This document shows positions 7,921 through 17,101 of a stretch of DNA of 64,000 bases, one piece after another; positions within the stretch are counted from its first letter, which is position 1, and every line of letters begins with the position of its first letter. The stretch spans positions 1 to 64,000 of the forward strand of contig JAUHYD010000012.1 of the NCBI GenBank assembly GCA_030426665.1. Direction: 5' to 3'. The stretch is from Bacteroidia bacterium (GTDB lineage Bacteria; Bacteroidota; Bacteroidia; Chitinophagales; Chitinophagaceae). The position numbers and the translations under genes were made by a program. A model generated the notes under the pieces. It did not search any database and was not told the origin of the DNA. It was given only the letters and a program-made list of their open reading frames with translations.

Positions 7921-9102
7921 TTACACTAAAACCTTGGATACGTAGACGTTTTCATTTTGTTCTAATCCATTGATAAGTACTAATCCCGGATTTTTACCTC
8001 GTTCTATAGTACCAATTGTATCGTCCATTTGCAATGCCACCGCACCGTTTGACGTGCCCCAGCGGAGTAGCGTTTCCCAATTTATTTGAGCGTAATGTTG
8101 TTTTATAGTTTTAAGTTCCGACAGAATACTCAGTTCATGATTTGAAGCAAGGCTGTCTGTGCCAATGCATATATTGGCTCCTTGAGTCATTAGCATATCA
8201 ATATCAGGCAGGCGCTGCTCAATGTACTTATTTGCATTCGGGCAAAGGCACCAGAAACTTTGGGGTGCGTAAAATGTGGCAAAGGCAACGTCTTCTTGGG
8301 TAGCATAGGTGTTGTGGACGAAAATAAACTGATGTTCGCTGCCCAGCAAAGGCAGGTACGACTGTAGCGAAGTTTTACCCGTAGGTTGAAAATAAGTATC
8401 GTCTACTCCAAGCTGCTGCAGTAATGTCCTTACGTCGCCAATCTTGTTTTTATAAAACTTATTTTCTTCTTCGCTCTCTTGATTATGGATGGTGAGTATG
8501 GAGTCGGGGTTGTGCTTACTTATCAATCGGAAGAGGTCAGCAGACACAGAGTAAGGGGCATGAGGCACAATGTATTGCTTCCGTATTTTGTTGCTTGGTT
8601 TCTGCTGTTGGAACGTTTCTAAATTACCCGCTGCGTAGCGCAGGGATCTGTCAGCACCTCCTGGCGTAAAGCCAATCGCTTCTACAAATGTGCAGAAGTG
8701 CATTTTGTCCATGCGTCTCAGGTCTGTGGTGTCGGTCGTGTTAGCAATATCTCCGACCGCTACAATACCGTTTTTCAGCATAGATTCAAACGCCGATTTT
8801 CGGGCAACTTCCTTGTCTTTGTCAGAGAAGCGGTTACGAGTTGTTGGGATTGTCTTCAGGAAAGGAATCAAACCCGTGCCTTCCGGTACCGCACCTTTCA
8901 TGTGAGATAGTTCCAGGTGGCAATGTGCATTCACGAAACCGGGGGCTAACACACCTTCATAATGGATTGCAGCAGCATTGGGGGTACTAAGTATGTCAAC
9001 GATGATGCCGCTATCCGTTACTTCAAGAGTGGTTCCGGTAGGCATCCAGTTATGCCCGTTATGAATTCTAGTTGCGGAAATAAATGCCATATACAATCTC
9101 AA
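7921..9102 (-). CDS. Amidohydrolase (COG0402-type deaminase)
   Basis: A 393-residue metal-dependent hydrolase of the cytosine deaminase / S-adenosylhomocysteine deaminase / chlorohydrolase group. Visible metal motifs in order: GFVNAHCHLE (HxH) about residue 55-64, VPHAPYSV, IHNQESEEE, FVHNTY and GTDSLASN with the metal Asp near residue 317. The family deaminates purine-like or related heterocycles in the cytoplasm. In menaquinone producers using the futalosine route, a relative deaminates aminodeoxyfutalosine; that assignment is possible here but no other pathway gene is in the window. The start is the ATG at 9100-9102. Confidence 0.78.
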   Translation of the reverse strand: MRLYMAFISATRIHNGHNWMPTGTTLEVTDSGIIVDILSTPNAAAIHYEGVLAPGFVNAHCHLELSHMKGAVPEGTGLIPFLKTIPTTRNRFSDKDKEVARKSAFESMLKNGIVAVGDIANTTDTTDLRRMDKMHFCTFVEAIGFTPGGADRSLRYAAGNLETFQQQKPSNKIRKQYIVPHAPYSVSADLFRLISKHNPDSILTIHNQESEEENKFYKNKIGDVRTLLQQLGVDDTYFQPTGKTSLQSYLPLLGSEHQFIFVHNTYATQEDVAFATFYAPQSFWCLCPNANKYIEQRLPDIDMLMTQGANICIGTDSLASNHELSILSELKTIKQHYAQINWETLLRWGTSNGAVALQMDDTIGTIERGKNPGLVLINGLEQNENVYVSKVLV

Positions 9103-9151
9103 CCAAATACACAGACGAAGGGCGCCTGCGTATCGGGTATCTGAAAAATAA

Positions 9152-10699
9152 TTATGATTTAAAATGCTTCAGCAATATGACTTCTCTTTCGTCGAGAAAG
9201 CGCCATTTGCTCCTCGGGAGATTTTTCTTCGTCAGTCCGGCATACATTACACGGTCGAGTTTTTCTACCACATAGCCCAGCGACTCAAATATGCGCCTAA
9301 CTATTCGGTTTCTGCCGCTATGTATTTCCAATCCCAGCTCATTCTTCTTTTCGAGAAATGCCATTTCGTCAACAATAGCTTTGCCATCCTCTAACTCCAA
9401 CCCAATCATTATTTTGTCGAAGTCCGTTTTTGTCAATGGCTTATCGAGTGTAACGTGGTACACCTTTTTCACCTTATTGGAAGGGTGCGCCAGTTTTTGT
9501 GCTACATCACCATCGTTTGTAATGAGCAGTAGTCCTGTTGTAGCTCTGTCGAGTCTACCGACAGGAAACATTCTTCCAACACCTGCGCTGGCTACCAGAT
9601 CCATTACCGTTCTCCTTCCTTTTGGATCATCATTTGTAGTGATAAATCCCTTAGGCTTGTTGAGCAGTATATACACCATGCCCTTTTGTGGTATTAACTT
9701 TTTACCACTGAGCGTTACTTTGTCGTTTTCTTCAATCTTATGCCCCGGGTCAATTATCAGTTCTCCGTTCACTTTTGCTTTCCCCTGACGAACCAACTCC
9801 GCGGCGTCACGTCTGCTGCATTCACCGCTATGGGCAATGAATTTGTTGAGGGGCATGGGGAATTTTGCAGCAACAGCCGGTGTTTTTTTACGCTTTTTTT
9901 CTTCTACCACTTCCCATTCTGCGCCATCGTCTTCTTCTAAATACCTTTTCTCTGCATCAGAATAGCTCCTGGTACGTTTTGTATAGAAGTCAGCGGGAGT
10001 TTCCTTTTTATCTTTATTGTCATCAAATCGCTTCCCTGTGGTAGGTTTGCGCGTTGAACCTTCACTCTTTCTTTCTCTGTCGTACGGTTTTTTAAAGTCG
10101 CCACGAGGAGCGCTTTTGTTGTCTCTCTTGTCAGCGTATGGGCGACGTTCGTCGGGTGCTGCTCTTTCGTCATCACTCCGCCTGTTTTCTGAAGGACGTT
10201 TTCTATCGTCACCTGCGTCCTTACGATACGGACCTTTAGGTCGGTCGCTGCTATAAGGTTTTCTGTCGTCCCCTACTTCCTTACGATACGGAGCCTTTGG
10301 TCTGTCGCTGCTATAAGGTTTTCTGTCGTCCCCTACTTCCTTACGATACGGAGCCTTTGGTCTGTCGCTGCTATAAGGTTTTCTGTCGTCCCCTACTTCC
10401 TTACGATATGGACCCTTCGGTCTGTCGCTACTATAAGGTTTTCTGTCGTCCCCGGCATCCTTACGATACGGACCCTTCGGTCTGTCGTTGCTGTAAGGTT
10501 TTCTGTCTTTGGAATCGCCGTTGCGCTCTTCGCCGCTGCGTGGTGACTTACGTGGGCGGTCATCGCTTCTGTTATCGGTGTTCCGCTCTTTTTTATCAAA
10601 CGGTTCTTTTCTTGAATTGCCATAACGACTCTCCTTTTTTTCAGGAGATGAGCCGGCACGTTTGCCGTTACGGGGACCGGATGATGATTTTTTATGCAT
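9152..10699 (-). CDS. RluB-type rRNA pseudouridine synthase with long repetitive basic N-terminus
   Basis: The C-terminal about 240 residues are a complete RsuA/RluB-family enzyme: an S4 RNA-binding domain (PLNKFIAHSGECSRRDAAELV), then the catalytic domain with the active Asp in GRLDRATTGLLL and the GRNRIVRRIFESLGY motif. It should isomerise uridine in 23S (RluB-like) or 16S (RsuA-like) rRNA. The N-terminal about 270 residues are a disordered, Arg/Lys/Asp-rich tail with five tandem copies of a 20-residue unit (DDRKPYSSDRPKGPYRKEVG). Start 10699 (MHKKSSSGPRNG) is preferred over the open frame from 10810, which overlaps the dnaG promoter region; a TACCTTTG element sits 22 bases upstream on the minus strand. 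Confidence 0.85.
   Translation of the reverse strand: MHKKSSSGPRNGKRAGSSPEKKESRYGNSRKEPFDKKERNTDNRSDDRPRKSPRSGEERNGDSKDRKPYSNDRPKGPYRKDAGDDRKPYSSDRPKGPYRKEVGDDRKPYSSDRPKAPYRKEVGDDRKPYSSDRPKAPYRKEVGDDRKPYSSDRPKGPYRKDAGDDRKRPSENRRSDDERAAPDERRPYADKRDNKSAPRGDFKKPYDRERKSEGSTRKPTTGKRFDDNKDKKETPADFYTKRTRSYSDAEKRYLEEDDGAEWEVVEEKKRKKTPAVAAKFPMPLNKFIAHSGECSRRDAAELVRQGKAKVNGELIIDPGHKIEENDKVTLSGKKLIPQKGMVYILLNKPKGFITTNDDPKGRRTVMDLVASAGVGRMFPVGRLDRATTGLLLITNDGDVAQKLAHPSNKVKKVYHVTLDKPLTKTDFDKIMIGLELEDGKAIVDEMAFLEKKNELGLEIHSGRNRIVRRIFESLGYVVEKLDRVMYAGLTKKNLPRSKWRFLDEREVILLKHFKS
10201..10500. repeat. Five tandem 60-bp repeats inside the pseudouridine synthase gene
   Basis: The period is exactly 60 bp (20 codons, in frame). 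Units 10261-10320 and 10321-10380 are identical, while the outer copies differ at a handful of positions. The repeat encodes the DRKPYSSDRPK-type basic units of the N-terminal tail. Identical neighbours imply recent slippage or unequal recombination, so copy number probably varies between strains. Confidence 0.95.
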
Positions 10700-10842
10700 T
10701 GTTGTATTCTTAAGAACCTGCAAAGGTACCACATTTTGCATCCAGCAACTAATATGTTTGGTGGAAGAAGATATATGTTTTGTCTTATGTTGTTTGTTTT
10801 TATATAGCAAAAGCCAATCGCTGCTTTCTTACATTTGCAGAT

Positions 10843-12813
10843 ATGATAACCCCGGAGTCCATACAGCAGGTAATGAGTCGCGCAGAGATAGTCGATGTGT
10901 TGGGGCAATTTATTAGATTGAAGAAAAGGGGTGCTAATTATATAGCCAATTGTCCGTTCCACAACGAAAAGACACCCTCTTTTAATGTGTCGCCTGCAAA
11001 AGGTATCTATAAATGCTTTGGTTGTGGAAAGGCCGGCGATGTAATTACGTTTATAGAAGAGCATGAAAAGCTGACATACCCTGAGGCAATTCGGTGGCTG
11101 GCAGATTATTACAAGATTACCCTCGAAGAAACGGAACGCACGCCGGAGCAACAACAACAACAGCTTGCAAGCGAGTCTCTCCGGATTTTAAATGAATATG
11201 CTGCGGGTTACTTTCATGACAATTTGTTGCAAGGTCAAGAAGGGCAGTTGGTGGGCTTGAGCTATTTTAAGCAAAGGGGCTTTCGTAAAGAAATTATTGA
11301 GCGGTTTCGGTTGGGTTATAACTCTGAGGATGGCGATGTCTTTTATAAGGCTGCCGTCGGAAAAGGGTATAGTGCAGAATTGCTGGAGCGCGCCGGATTG
11401 GTAAAGAATAGGAATAACGGTTATTATGATGTTTACAGAGGTCGTGTCATTTTTCCTATACAGGGGATGACAGGACGGGTGTTGGGGTTTGGTGCCAGAA
11501 TATTGAAGAGTACTGAGCGTGCACCCAAATACATCAATACACCCGAAAATGAGCTGTACGTAAAGAGCCGTATTCTGTACGGTATGTACCAGAGCCGACA
11601 GGCTATCGGCAAGCAGGATGAGTGTTTGCTTGTTGAAGGATATACAGATGTGATTTCGCTACATCAGGGCGGGGTGGAGAATGTTGTTTCCAGTAGTGGT
11701 ACTTCGCTTACCGAGGACCAGTTGCGTCTTATCGGGCAATTGACAAAGAATCTGACGATACTCTATGACGGTGATGCTGCAGGGATAAAAGCTGCACTTC
11801 GTGGACTGGATATGGCACTGTCGCAGAGTTTCAATGTGCAGTTGGTGCTGTTGCCGGATGGCGAAGATCCGGATAGCTTTGTTCAGAAATCGGGGGCAGT
11901 AAAGTTCCACGAATATATTAAGGAACACAAGCAGGACGTTATCAGTTTCCGATTGCAGATTGGTTTGAAAGAAGCCGGATCTGACCCTGTGAAGCGTTCT
12001 AAGCTGGTAAATGAAATAGCCGAGAGTATATCGCGTATCAATAAGGCTGAGGACTTTGCATTGCAGAATCACTATGTACGTCAGGCAGCACAGAAATTGA
12101 ATGTCGACGAGGCAGGTATGATTAATCTGATAAATAAGTTTATCAGAGAAAGAATAGAAAACGAGCAAAGGAAAGCCCGTAAATCTGAGGGCGTAACACC
12201 CAGAGAAGATGTATTGCCTGAGCCGGATAAGATAGCAGCGGAGACAGACGCGTTAATCGGTGACCCTAAAAAGGAAAAAGAAGAAGAGCAGGAATGGCAG
12301 CTGTTGCGGGTGTTGATAGAGTATGGTGATAAACCATACGAAGGGTATGATTGTGTAGCGGGTCTGATAGAAGATAGAGTAGAAACAAAACTTCTGGTGA
12401 GCGACACGGTCAGAGAACTATTTGTCGAGTATTTTGAAAACTATCACCAGACAGGCACTCTTTTCGATACCCAACATTATGTCCGGTACCCTGTCGAAAA
12501 GGTGAAAAATAAGATGGCTTCCTTATTGTTATCTAAGCAGGAGACGAGTGAGAACTGGAAAAATAAATATGGTATTGAGTCGATACCTATAGAGTTGATA
12601 TATCCCAATGATGTGGATAGCACGCTCTCATATTTCGAGCTAAAGAAGATTTTGTTTTTGCAAAACCAACTCACCAATAAACTGCAGGAAGAGAAAGACC
12701 CGATTAAGCAACATGTGATGCAGGAGCGGTTTATGCTCTTGCGAAAGGCAGAACGGGAGATATTAAAGCGGCATGGCACGGTAGTTTACCAATCCAGAAA
12801 GTACAGGTCATAG
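10843..12813 (+). CDS. dnaG: DNA primase DnaG
   Basis: A 656-residue primase that lays RNA primers for replication with the DnaB helicase. The N-terminal CHC2 zinc ribbon is intact (C37, H40, C58, C61 in CPFHNEK and CFGCGKAGD). It is followed by the RNA polymerase core and a TOPRIM domain (LLVEGYTDV, about residue 265; LYDGDAAG, about 307; LPDGEDPD). The C-terminal helicase-interaction region is divergent. The ATG at 10843 is chosen because the product then begins MITPESIQQVM, the normal DnaG start; the longer frame from 10780 has a non-conserved leader. TACATTTG at 10830-10837 ends five bases before this ATG, so the mRNA may be leaderless. Confidence 0.95.
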   Translation: MITPESIQQVMSRAEIVDVLGQFIRLKKRGANYIANCPFHNEKTPSFNVSPAKGIYKCFGCGKAGDVITFIEEHEKLTYPEAIRWLADYYKITLEETERTPEQQQQQLASESLRILNEYAAGYFHDNLLQGQEGQLVGLSYFKQRGFRKEIIERFRLGYNSEDGDVFYKAAVGKGYSAELLERAGLVKNRNNGYYDVYRGRVIFPIQGMTGRVLGFGARILKSTERAPKYINTPENELYVKSRILYGMYQSRQAIGKQDECLLVEGYTDVISLHQGGVENVVSSSGTSLTEDQLRLIGQLTKNLTILYDGDAAGIKAALRGLDMALSQSFNVQLVLLPDGEDPDSFVQKSGAVKFHEYIKEHKQDVISFRLQIGLKEAGSDPVKRSKLVNEIAESISRINKAEDFALQNHYVRQAAQKLNVDEAGMINLINKFIRERIENEQRKARKSEGVTPREDVLPEPDKIAAETDALIGDPKKEKEEEQEWQLLRVLIEYGDKPYEGYDCVAGLIEDRVETKLLVSDTVRELFVEYFENYHQTGTLFDTQHYVRYPVEKVKNKMASLLLSKQETSENWKNKYGIESIPIELIYPNDVDSTLSYFELKKILFLQNQLTNKLQEEKDPIKQHVMQERFMLLRKAEREILKRHGTVVYQSRKYRS

Positions 12814-12829
12814 GCAGGAGGTTTGGTCC

Positions 12830-14509
12830 TTATTTATGTCGCTGTTGCTTTTTCATAGCTATAAACGCTTCTAGTTCTTTCAACGAGAAACTACTCAGGT
12901 TCTTCTGTTTTGATAATCCACCTTTTTGCGCCACCATTACTCCATAGTAAGTGTCTTTGAAGCCTTCGGTGCTATGTGCATCAGGGTCGATGGAAAGTAG
13001 TACACCTTTTTCTAGTGCATATTCTATCCAGCGCCAGTCAATATCTAATCGCCTGGGATGGGCGTTTATTTCTATGACAACATTGTGTGCCGCACATGTG
13101 TCTATCACTTCTTTATGATCAAGCGGATAGCCTTTACGGGAAAGCAGTAATCTGCCCGTAGGGTGTCCTAAAATAGTTGTGTAAGGGTTGCGAATGGCTG
13201 TCAGCACTCGCTCCATGGCTTTTTCCTGACTCATTTTCAGGTTGCTGTGTACACTTGCAATTACCAGGTCAAATGTTTCAAGAATACTGTCACCGTAGTC
13301 CAGGCTACCATCTCCCAATATATCTGATTCTATACTCTTGAATATCCTGAAAGGAGCCAATTTATCATTTAGCATATCAACCTCCTGATGTTGCGCTGCT
13401 ATTTCGTCCGGTTTAAGCCCTCCGGCATAGGATGCAGTCTGCGAGTGGTCGCTGATAACAAGATATTCAAGCCCTGCGTCACGAGCGGTTGTGGCCATTT
13501 GCTCTATGATATGTATCCCGTCGCTCCACTTAGAGTGGGAGTGGATGATACCTTTGATGTCACTTGGCTGTATCAGGTTGGTAATGATATCGGGTGTATT
13601 GGGATTTGTGAGAATATCCCCTGACTCTCGTAGCATTGCAGGTATGACAGGTAGTTTGTTTTGTACGAATATAGCTTCCTCACTTTCGGGTGCATCCGGA
13701 ATTGAATAAGATGCCGAGAAAGATTCAATAAAAGTCTCGCTACCTGTCGTCTTAAACAGCGTATGAAAGAACTTCTCTCCGGACGAACTGTAAAAACGCA
13801 TCTTGGGTTGCCCTTCAATTGCCACTAAGTGGCAACTATCAGATAGTGCTTCGATGTTAGTATTGTCGTCGTTACGGAATATTGATGTCAGTTGCTCTGG
13901 GCTCAGGTCTGTGACAATGTCCACATACTCCAGTGTTTCACTTTGACGGCGCAGGTCTCCTGTCCGCTCAAATCGATTTTCAGGATGTTGTTTTTGTAGT
14001 TGCCGGATAATATGGGTGGCAAAATTGTCTGCCTCCGCCCAAAGGTGGAACCCGATGTTTTGTTTGAAGTAGGCGATGTTTTGTAATACGCTTTCCTGCG
14101 TCTTTGCACCAAAGCCTTTCAGTGCAGCGAGTCTGTTTTCGTTACAGGCATATTCTAATTCCCCCAGCGACTCTACGCCCAGTTCAGACCATATTACTGC
14201 TATCTTTTTTGGCCCAAGCCCTTTTATTTGCAGGATGTCGAGGATGCCGGGAGGTGTCTTTGCCAGTATATCGTCCAGCGCAGCCAACTTTCCGGTCGAA
14301 ATAAGCTCTTTTATTTTATTGCCTGTCGATTCGCCAATCCCTTTCATGCTAAACAGCGTTGCGTCATCCATTGTTGTCGCTTCGGCGGGTAGCTTTTCAA
14401 TATTGTAAGCGGCAATGCTGTAAGACTTCGCTCTGAAGCTATTGGCTCCATGTATGTCCATCAGTTTGCTTAAAAGTGAAAAGTGGTCGGCTATTTCGTT
14501 GTTATTCAT
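12830..14509 (-). CDS. PolX-like protein: HhH, Pol-beta-like domain and PHP phosphoesterase
   Basis: A 559-residue protein with the order of bacterial PolX: an N-terminal 8-kDa/helix-hairpin-helix part (MKGIGESTGNKI, KGLGPKKIAVIW), a Pol-beta-like palm, and a C-terminal PHP domain (IIHSHSKWSDG about residue 323, ISDHSQ, ESDILGDGSLDY, NAHPRRLDIDW, DPDAHSTEGF). PolX enzymes act in base-excision repair. The polymerase motif normally reads GSxRRGxxTxxDxD; here it is GDLRRQSETLEYVD, so the first catalytic Asp is Tyr. DNA synthesis is therefore doubtful while the PHP 3'-5' exonuclease/phosphoesterase residues look complete. It is convergent with dnaG, 16 bp between stops. Confidence 0.83.
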   Translation of the reverse strand: MNNNEIADHFSLLSKLMDIHGANSFRAKSYSIAAYNIEKLPAEATTMDDATLFSMKGIGESTGNKIKELISTGKLAALDDILAKTPPGILDILQIKGLGPKKIAVIWSELGVESLGELEYACNENRLAALKGFGAKTQESVLQNIAYFKQNIGFHLWAEADNFATHIIRQLQKQHPENRFERTGDLRRQSETLEYVDIVTDLSPEQLTSIFRNDDNTNIEALSDSCHLVAIEGQPKMRFYSSSGEKFFHTLFKTTGSETFIESFSASYSIPDAPESEEAIFVQNKLPVIPAMLRESGDILTNPNTPDIITNLIQPSDIKGIIHSHSKWSDGIHIIEQMATTARDAGLEYLVISDHSQTASYAGGLKPDEIAAQHQEVDMLNDKLAPFRIFKSIESDILGDGSLDYGDSILETFDLVIASVHSNLKMSQEKAMERVLTAIRNPYTTILGHPTGRLLLSRKGYPLDHKEVIDTCAAHNVVIEINAHPRRLDIDWRWIEYALEKGVLLSIDPDAHSTEGFKDTYYGVMVAQKGGLSKQKNLSSFSLKELEAFIAMKKQQRHK

Positions 14510-14693
14510 CGTTACTTACTGGTTCGTGATTCTCAAAAATAATGATTGCAGGGAACAATTGATTTATACTTGTTCAAAGTATGTAAAAAGCTTCTGTTTT
14601 TGTGCGTCTGCAGCTTGCTTGGTATAAGGGGATTGGTTCATACAATCAGAAAAAAGCTGATATTGCGCATAAAGTTTTTATTTTTGGTTTATT

Positions 14694-15215
14694 ATGAATC
14701 GGATTGCATGTGTTTTACTATTCGGGTTGTTTCTTTCAATAGGCTTCAATGCTACGGCACAAAAGCAAAAAAAGGGAAAGAGTGACACTGCTGTCTCCAA
14801 AACGAAGCCGAAGAAATTTTACGTTCCGCAGGTGTATTTGGGCGATTCTAAACAGGTTTCGGGGTCTATGGCTAAGGATGAATTGTCTAGATTGATGCGG
14901 GAAGGCCTCTCCGCACATGATTCGCTCGGTAATGCCTATACAGTAACCGGCTTCATGTTTGGGTATTCAGAGCGCATGTTATATGAAGACTCTGTGGGCA
15001 ATCTCGTTGTAATGACGGATTATCTTTCCGATTATTGCCCGGGAAATAAGCTGCCGGAGAGTGTCTCTTCGTCTATTTATGATAGGATGAAGGCGGGGGA
15101 TACGGTGCACTTTAATCAGGTCACTTTGCGCAGAAACGCAAAAAGTGGTGGAGAAAATGGCACTGATTTAGGCGGTATTGCCGGCCGTGGATTGAAGTTT
15201 CTGATTGTCAAATAG
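14694..15215 (+). CDS. Secreted protein of unknown function
   Basis: A 173-residue protein with a clear signal peptide (about 1-22, ending NATAQ), a lysine-rich linker (KQKKGKSDTAVSKTKPKK) and a compact domain of about 125 residues. The domain contains YTVTGFMFGYSER, a DYLSDYCPG segment with a single Cys, and a C-terminal GGIAGRGLKFLIVK. I do not recognise the family. A TATTTTTG element at 14679-14686 could be the -7 part of its promoter, but no partner box is seen at the right distance. It stands alone between polX and the sugar operon. Confidence 0.65.
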   Translation: MNRIACVLLFGLFLSIGFNATAQKQKKGKSDTAVSKTKPKKFYVPQVYLGDSKQVSGSMAKDELSRLMREGLSAHDSLGNAYTVTGFMFGYSERMLYEDSVGNLVVMTDYLSDYCPGNKLPESVSSSIYDRMKAGDTVHFNQVTLRRNAKSGGENGTDLGGIAGRGLKFLIVK

Positions 15216-15265
15216 CGTATTTCTTTTCTGCATTTCTTCGACGTAACGCTCCGGAATGTTCTTAG

Positions 15266-15297
15266 TTTCTTTCCTGACTTATTCGTCACTATATTTG
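15266..15297 (+). promoter_or_regulatory. Candidate promoter of the neuD-degT-acyltransferase unit
   Basis: TTTC at 15266-15269, 20 bases, then TATATTTG at 15290-15297. The -7 element fits TAnnTTTG exactly and the -33 element has one mismatch. It lies 17 bases before the neuD ATG. Confidence 0.4.
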
Positions 15298-15314
15298 TTT
15301 TTCAAAATGTTTTT

Positions 15315-15920
15315 ATGATTGTATATGGTGCCAGTGGTCATGGAAAGGTGATTATAGAGATACTCGAAAGTATGGGCATTACTGAGATAGAAGTGTGGGA
15401 CGATGCCGAAAAGCCACCGCTATGGCATTATGAAGTTCAGCAACCATTTAGTAGGGGGGCGAGCAGCGACCAATTTGTAGTGAGCATTGGTGTGAATAGG
15501 ATAAGAAAGAAAGTTGCTGAACGTATTGCTGATCGGGTATCGTTTGCTACTGCAATTCACAAAGAAACATGCCTTTCTAAACGTGCGGCAATTGGTGAGG
15601 GGACGGTAGTAATGGCCGGTGTGTCCATCAATGCGGACACTAAGGTGGGTAAGCATTGCATCATTAATACCAGCGCCTCAATCGATCATGATTGCGTCAT
15701 CGGAGACTATGCGCACGTCTCTCCAAATGCAACGCTGAGTGGTGACGTGCAGATCGGAGAGGGGACACACTTCGGTGCCGGTGCCGTCGCTATACAGGGT
15801 GTGCGAATAGGTAAGTGGTGTACCATCGGTGCCGGTACAGTAGTTATTAAAGACATTCCCGATTATGCTACTGCGGTAGGTAGTCCGGCGAGAATTATCA
15901 AAATTAATGAACCGAAATAG
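15315..15920 (+). CDS. NeuD/PglD-type sugar O/N-acetyltransferase
   Basis: A 201-residue acyltransferase. The N-terminal nucleotide-sugar-binding part begins MIVYGASGHGKVIIEIL, and from about residue 90 a left-handed beta-helix follows with hexapeptide repeats (IGEGTVVMAGVSI, VGKHCIINTSASIDHDCVIG). The catalytic His lies in IDHDC (about residue 119). It would transfer an acetyl group from acetyl-CoA to an amino sugar nucleotide in the cytoplasm. Its stop codon directly abuts the ATG of the aminotransferase gene, so the two are translationally linked and probably act in sequence, as PglD and PglE do. Confidence 0.85.
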   Translation: MIVYGASGHGKVIIEILESMGITEIEVWDDAEKPPLWHYEVQQPFSRGASSDQFVVSIGVNRIRKKVAERIADRVSFATAIHKETCLSKRAAIGEGTVVMAGVSINADTKVGKHCIINTSASIDHDCVIGDYAHVSPNATLSGDVQIGEGTHFGAGAVAIQGVRIGKWCTIGAGTVVIKDIPDYATAVGSPARIIKINEPK

Positions 15921-17051
15921 ATGAAATCTAAAATATGGATGTCCTCTCCTCACATGGGGGGAACGGAGGAAGGGTTTGTGAAAGAGGCTTTTGACACTAA
16001 TTGGATCGCTCCACTTGGTCCTAATGTGAATGGCTTTGAGCAGGATTTAGAAACTTATTTGGGAAAAAACAGTCATGTTGCTGCGCTCAGTTCCGGTACA
16101 GCAGCCATACATCTCGGTTTAGTATTGTTAGGTGTCACTTCAGGTGATGAGGTGCTGTGTCAGTCTATGACCTTTTCGGCGACGGCAAACCCGATTTGCT
16201 ACCTCGGGGCGACTCCTGTATTTGTAGATAGCGAACGCGATACATGGAATATGTGTCCCGAGCATTTAGAAATAGCCATTAAAGCAAGGTTAGCTGCAGG
16301 TAAGAGGCCGAAGGCTATAATTCCCGTCCATTTGTACGGTATGCCTGCCCGGATGGCTGAAATAAATGCGGTAGCAAGCAAATATGAAATTCCGGTACTG
16401 GAAGATGCAGCAGAGGCGCTTGGCTCATCTGTTGACGGGCAAATGTGCGGCACATTCGGAGCTATAGCTGCACTTTCATTTAACGGTAATAAGATTATAA
16501 CCACTTCCGGGGGTGGTGCATTGGTGTCACCTGATGAAGCTGTAGCACAGAATGCTCGTTTTCTGGCGACACAGGCCAGAGACGATGCGCCCCATTATCA
16601 GCACTCGCAGATAGGGTACAATTATAGAATGAGCAATGTTTGTGCCGGAGTTGGGAGAGGGCAAATGCAGGTATTGAATGAAAGGGTAGCCCAGCGTCGT
16701 TCTGTGTTCTCAAAATATGCTGATCTGTTTTCAGACAAGAAAGGAATAACAATTTTGGAGGAGCCGACTGGTTTTTATAGCAACAGGTGGCTGACTACAA
16801 TTTTGATTGACCCGTCCAAAGCAGGCTTGTCGAGAGAAGATTTACGATTAGCATTGGAAGCAGAAAATATAGAATCCAGACCTCTTTGGAAGCCTATGCA
16901 TAAACAACCGATTTTTGAGCAATATCCCTATTATGGAAGCGGTACCGCTGAAGGCTTGTTTGCTGATGGCTTGTGCCTTCCCTCCGGATCAAATCTTACT
17001 GATGAAGATTTGCAGCGTGTATTTTCTGTCATAAATAGAGTTATTGATTGA
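15921..17051 (+). CDS. DegT/DnrJ/EryC1/StrS sugar aminotransferase
   Basis: A 376-residue PLP enzyme of the DegT family, which aminates keto-sugar nucleotides. Family blocks are visible: ALSSGTAAIHLGL, the AVASKYEIPVLEDAAEALGS segment carrying the PLP-pyridine Asp, FNGNKIITTSGGGAL with the Schiff-base Lys (about residue 191), and the GYNYRMSNVCAGVG substrate loop. With the adjacent NeuD/PglD protein it could produce an N-acetylated diamino sugar, as PglE/PglD do for bacillosamine, but no 4,6-dehydratase is in the window. It begins on the base after the neuD stop. Confidence 0.9.
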   Translation: MKSKIWMSSPHMGGTEEGFVKEAFDTNWIAPLGPNVNGFEQDLETYLGKNSHVAALSSGTAAIHLGLVLLGVTSGDEVLCQSMTFSATANPICYLGATPVFVDSERDTWNMCPEHLEIAIKARLAAGKRPKAIIPVHLYGMPARMAEINAVASKYEIPVLEDAAEALGSSVDGQMCGTFGAIAALSFNGNKIITTSGGGALVSPDEAVAQNARFLATQARDDAPHYQHSQIGYNYRMSNVCAGVGRGQMQVLNERVAQRRSVFSKYADLFSDKKGITILEEPTGFYSNRWLTTILIDPSKAGLSREDLRLALEAENIESRPLWKPMHKQPIFEQYPYYGSGTAEGLFADGLCLPSGSNLTDEDLQRVFSVINRVID

Positions 17052-17101
17052 AAATATTAGTTTTGACGGCTTTACATTACAGTTATATCTAAACATAATA
17101 C

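Noticed and set aside
9291-9788. 165-residue plus-strand frame
   Set aside because: Antisense to the pseudouridine synthase catalytic domain; composition is Ser/Leu/Phe-rich as expected for a reverse frame.
10201-10500. CRISPR array
   Set aside because: The 60-bp units are contiguous without spacers, in frame, and inside a coding sequence.
10393-11160. 255-residue minus frame across the dnaG start
   Set aside because: It covers the dnaG zinc-ribbon coding sequence in reverse and part of the 60-bp repeat; no coherent domain.
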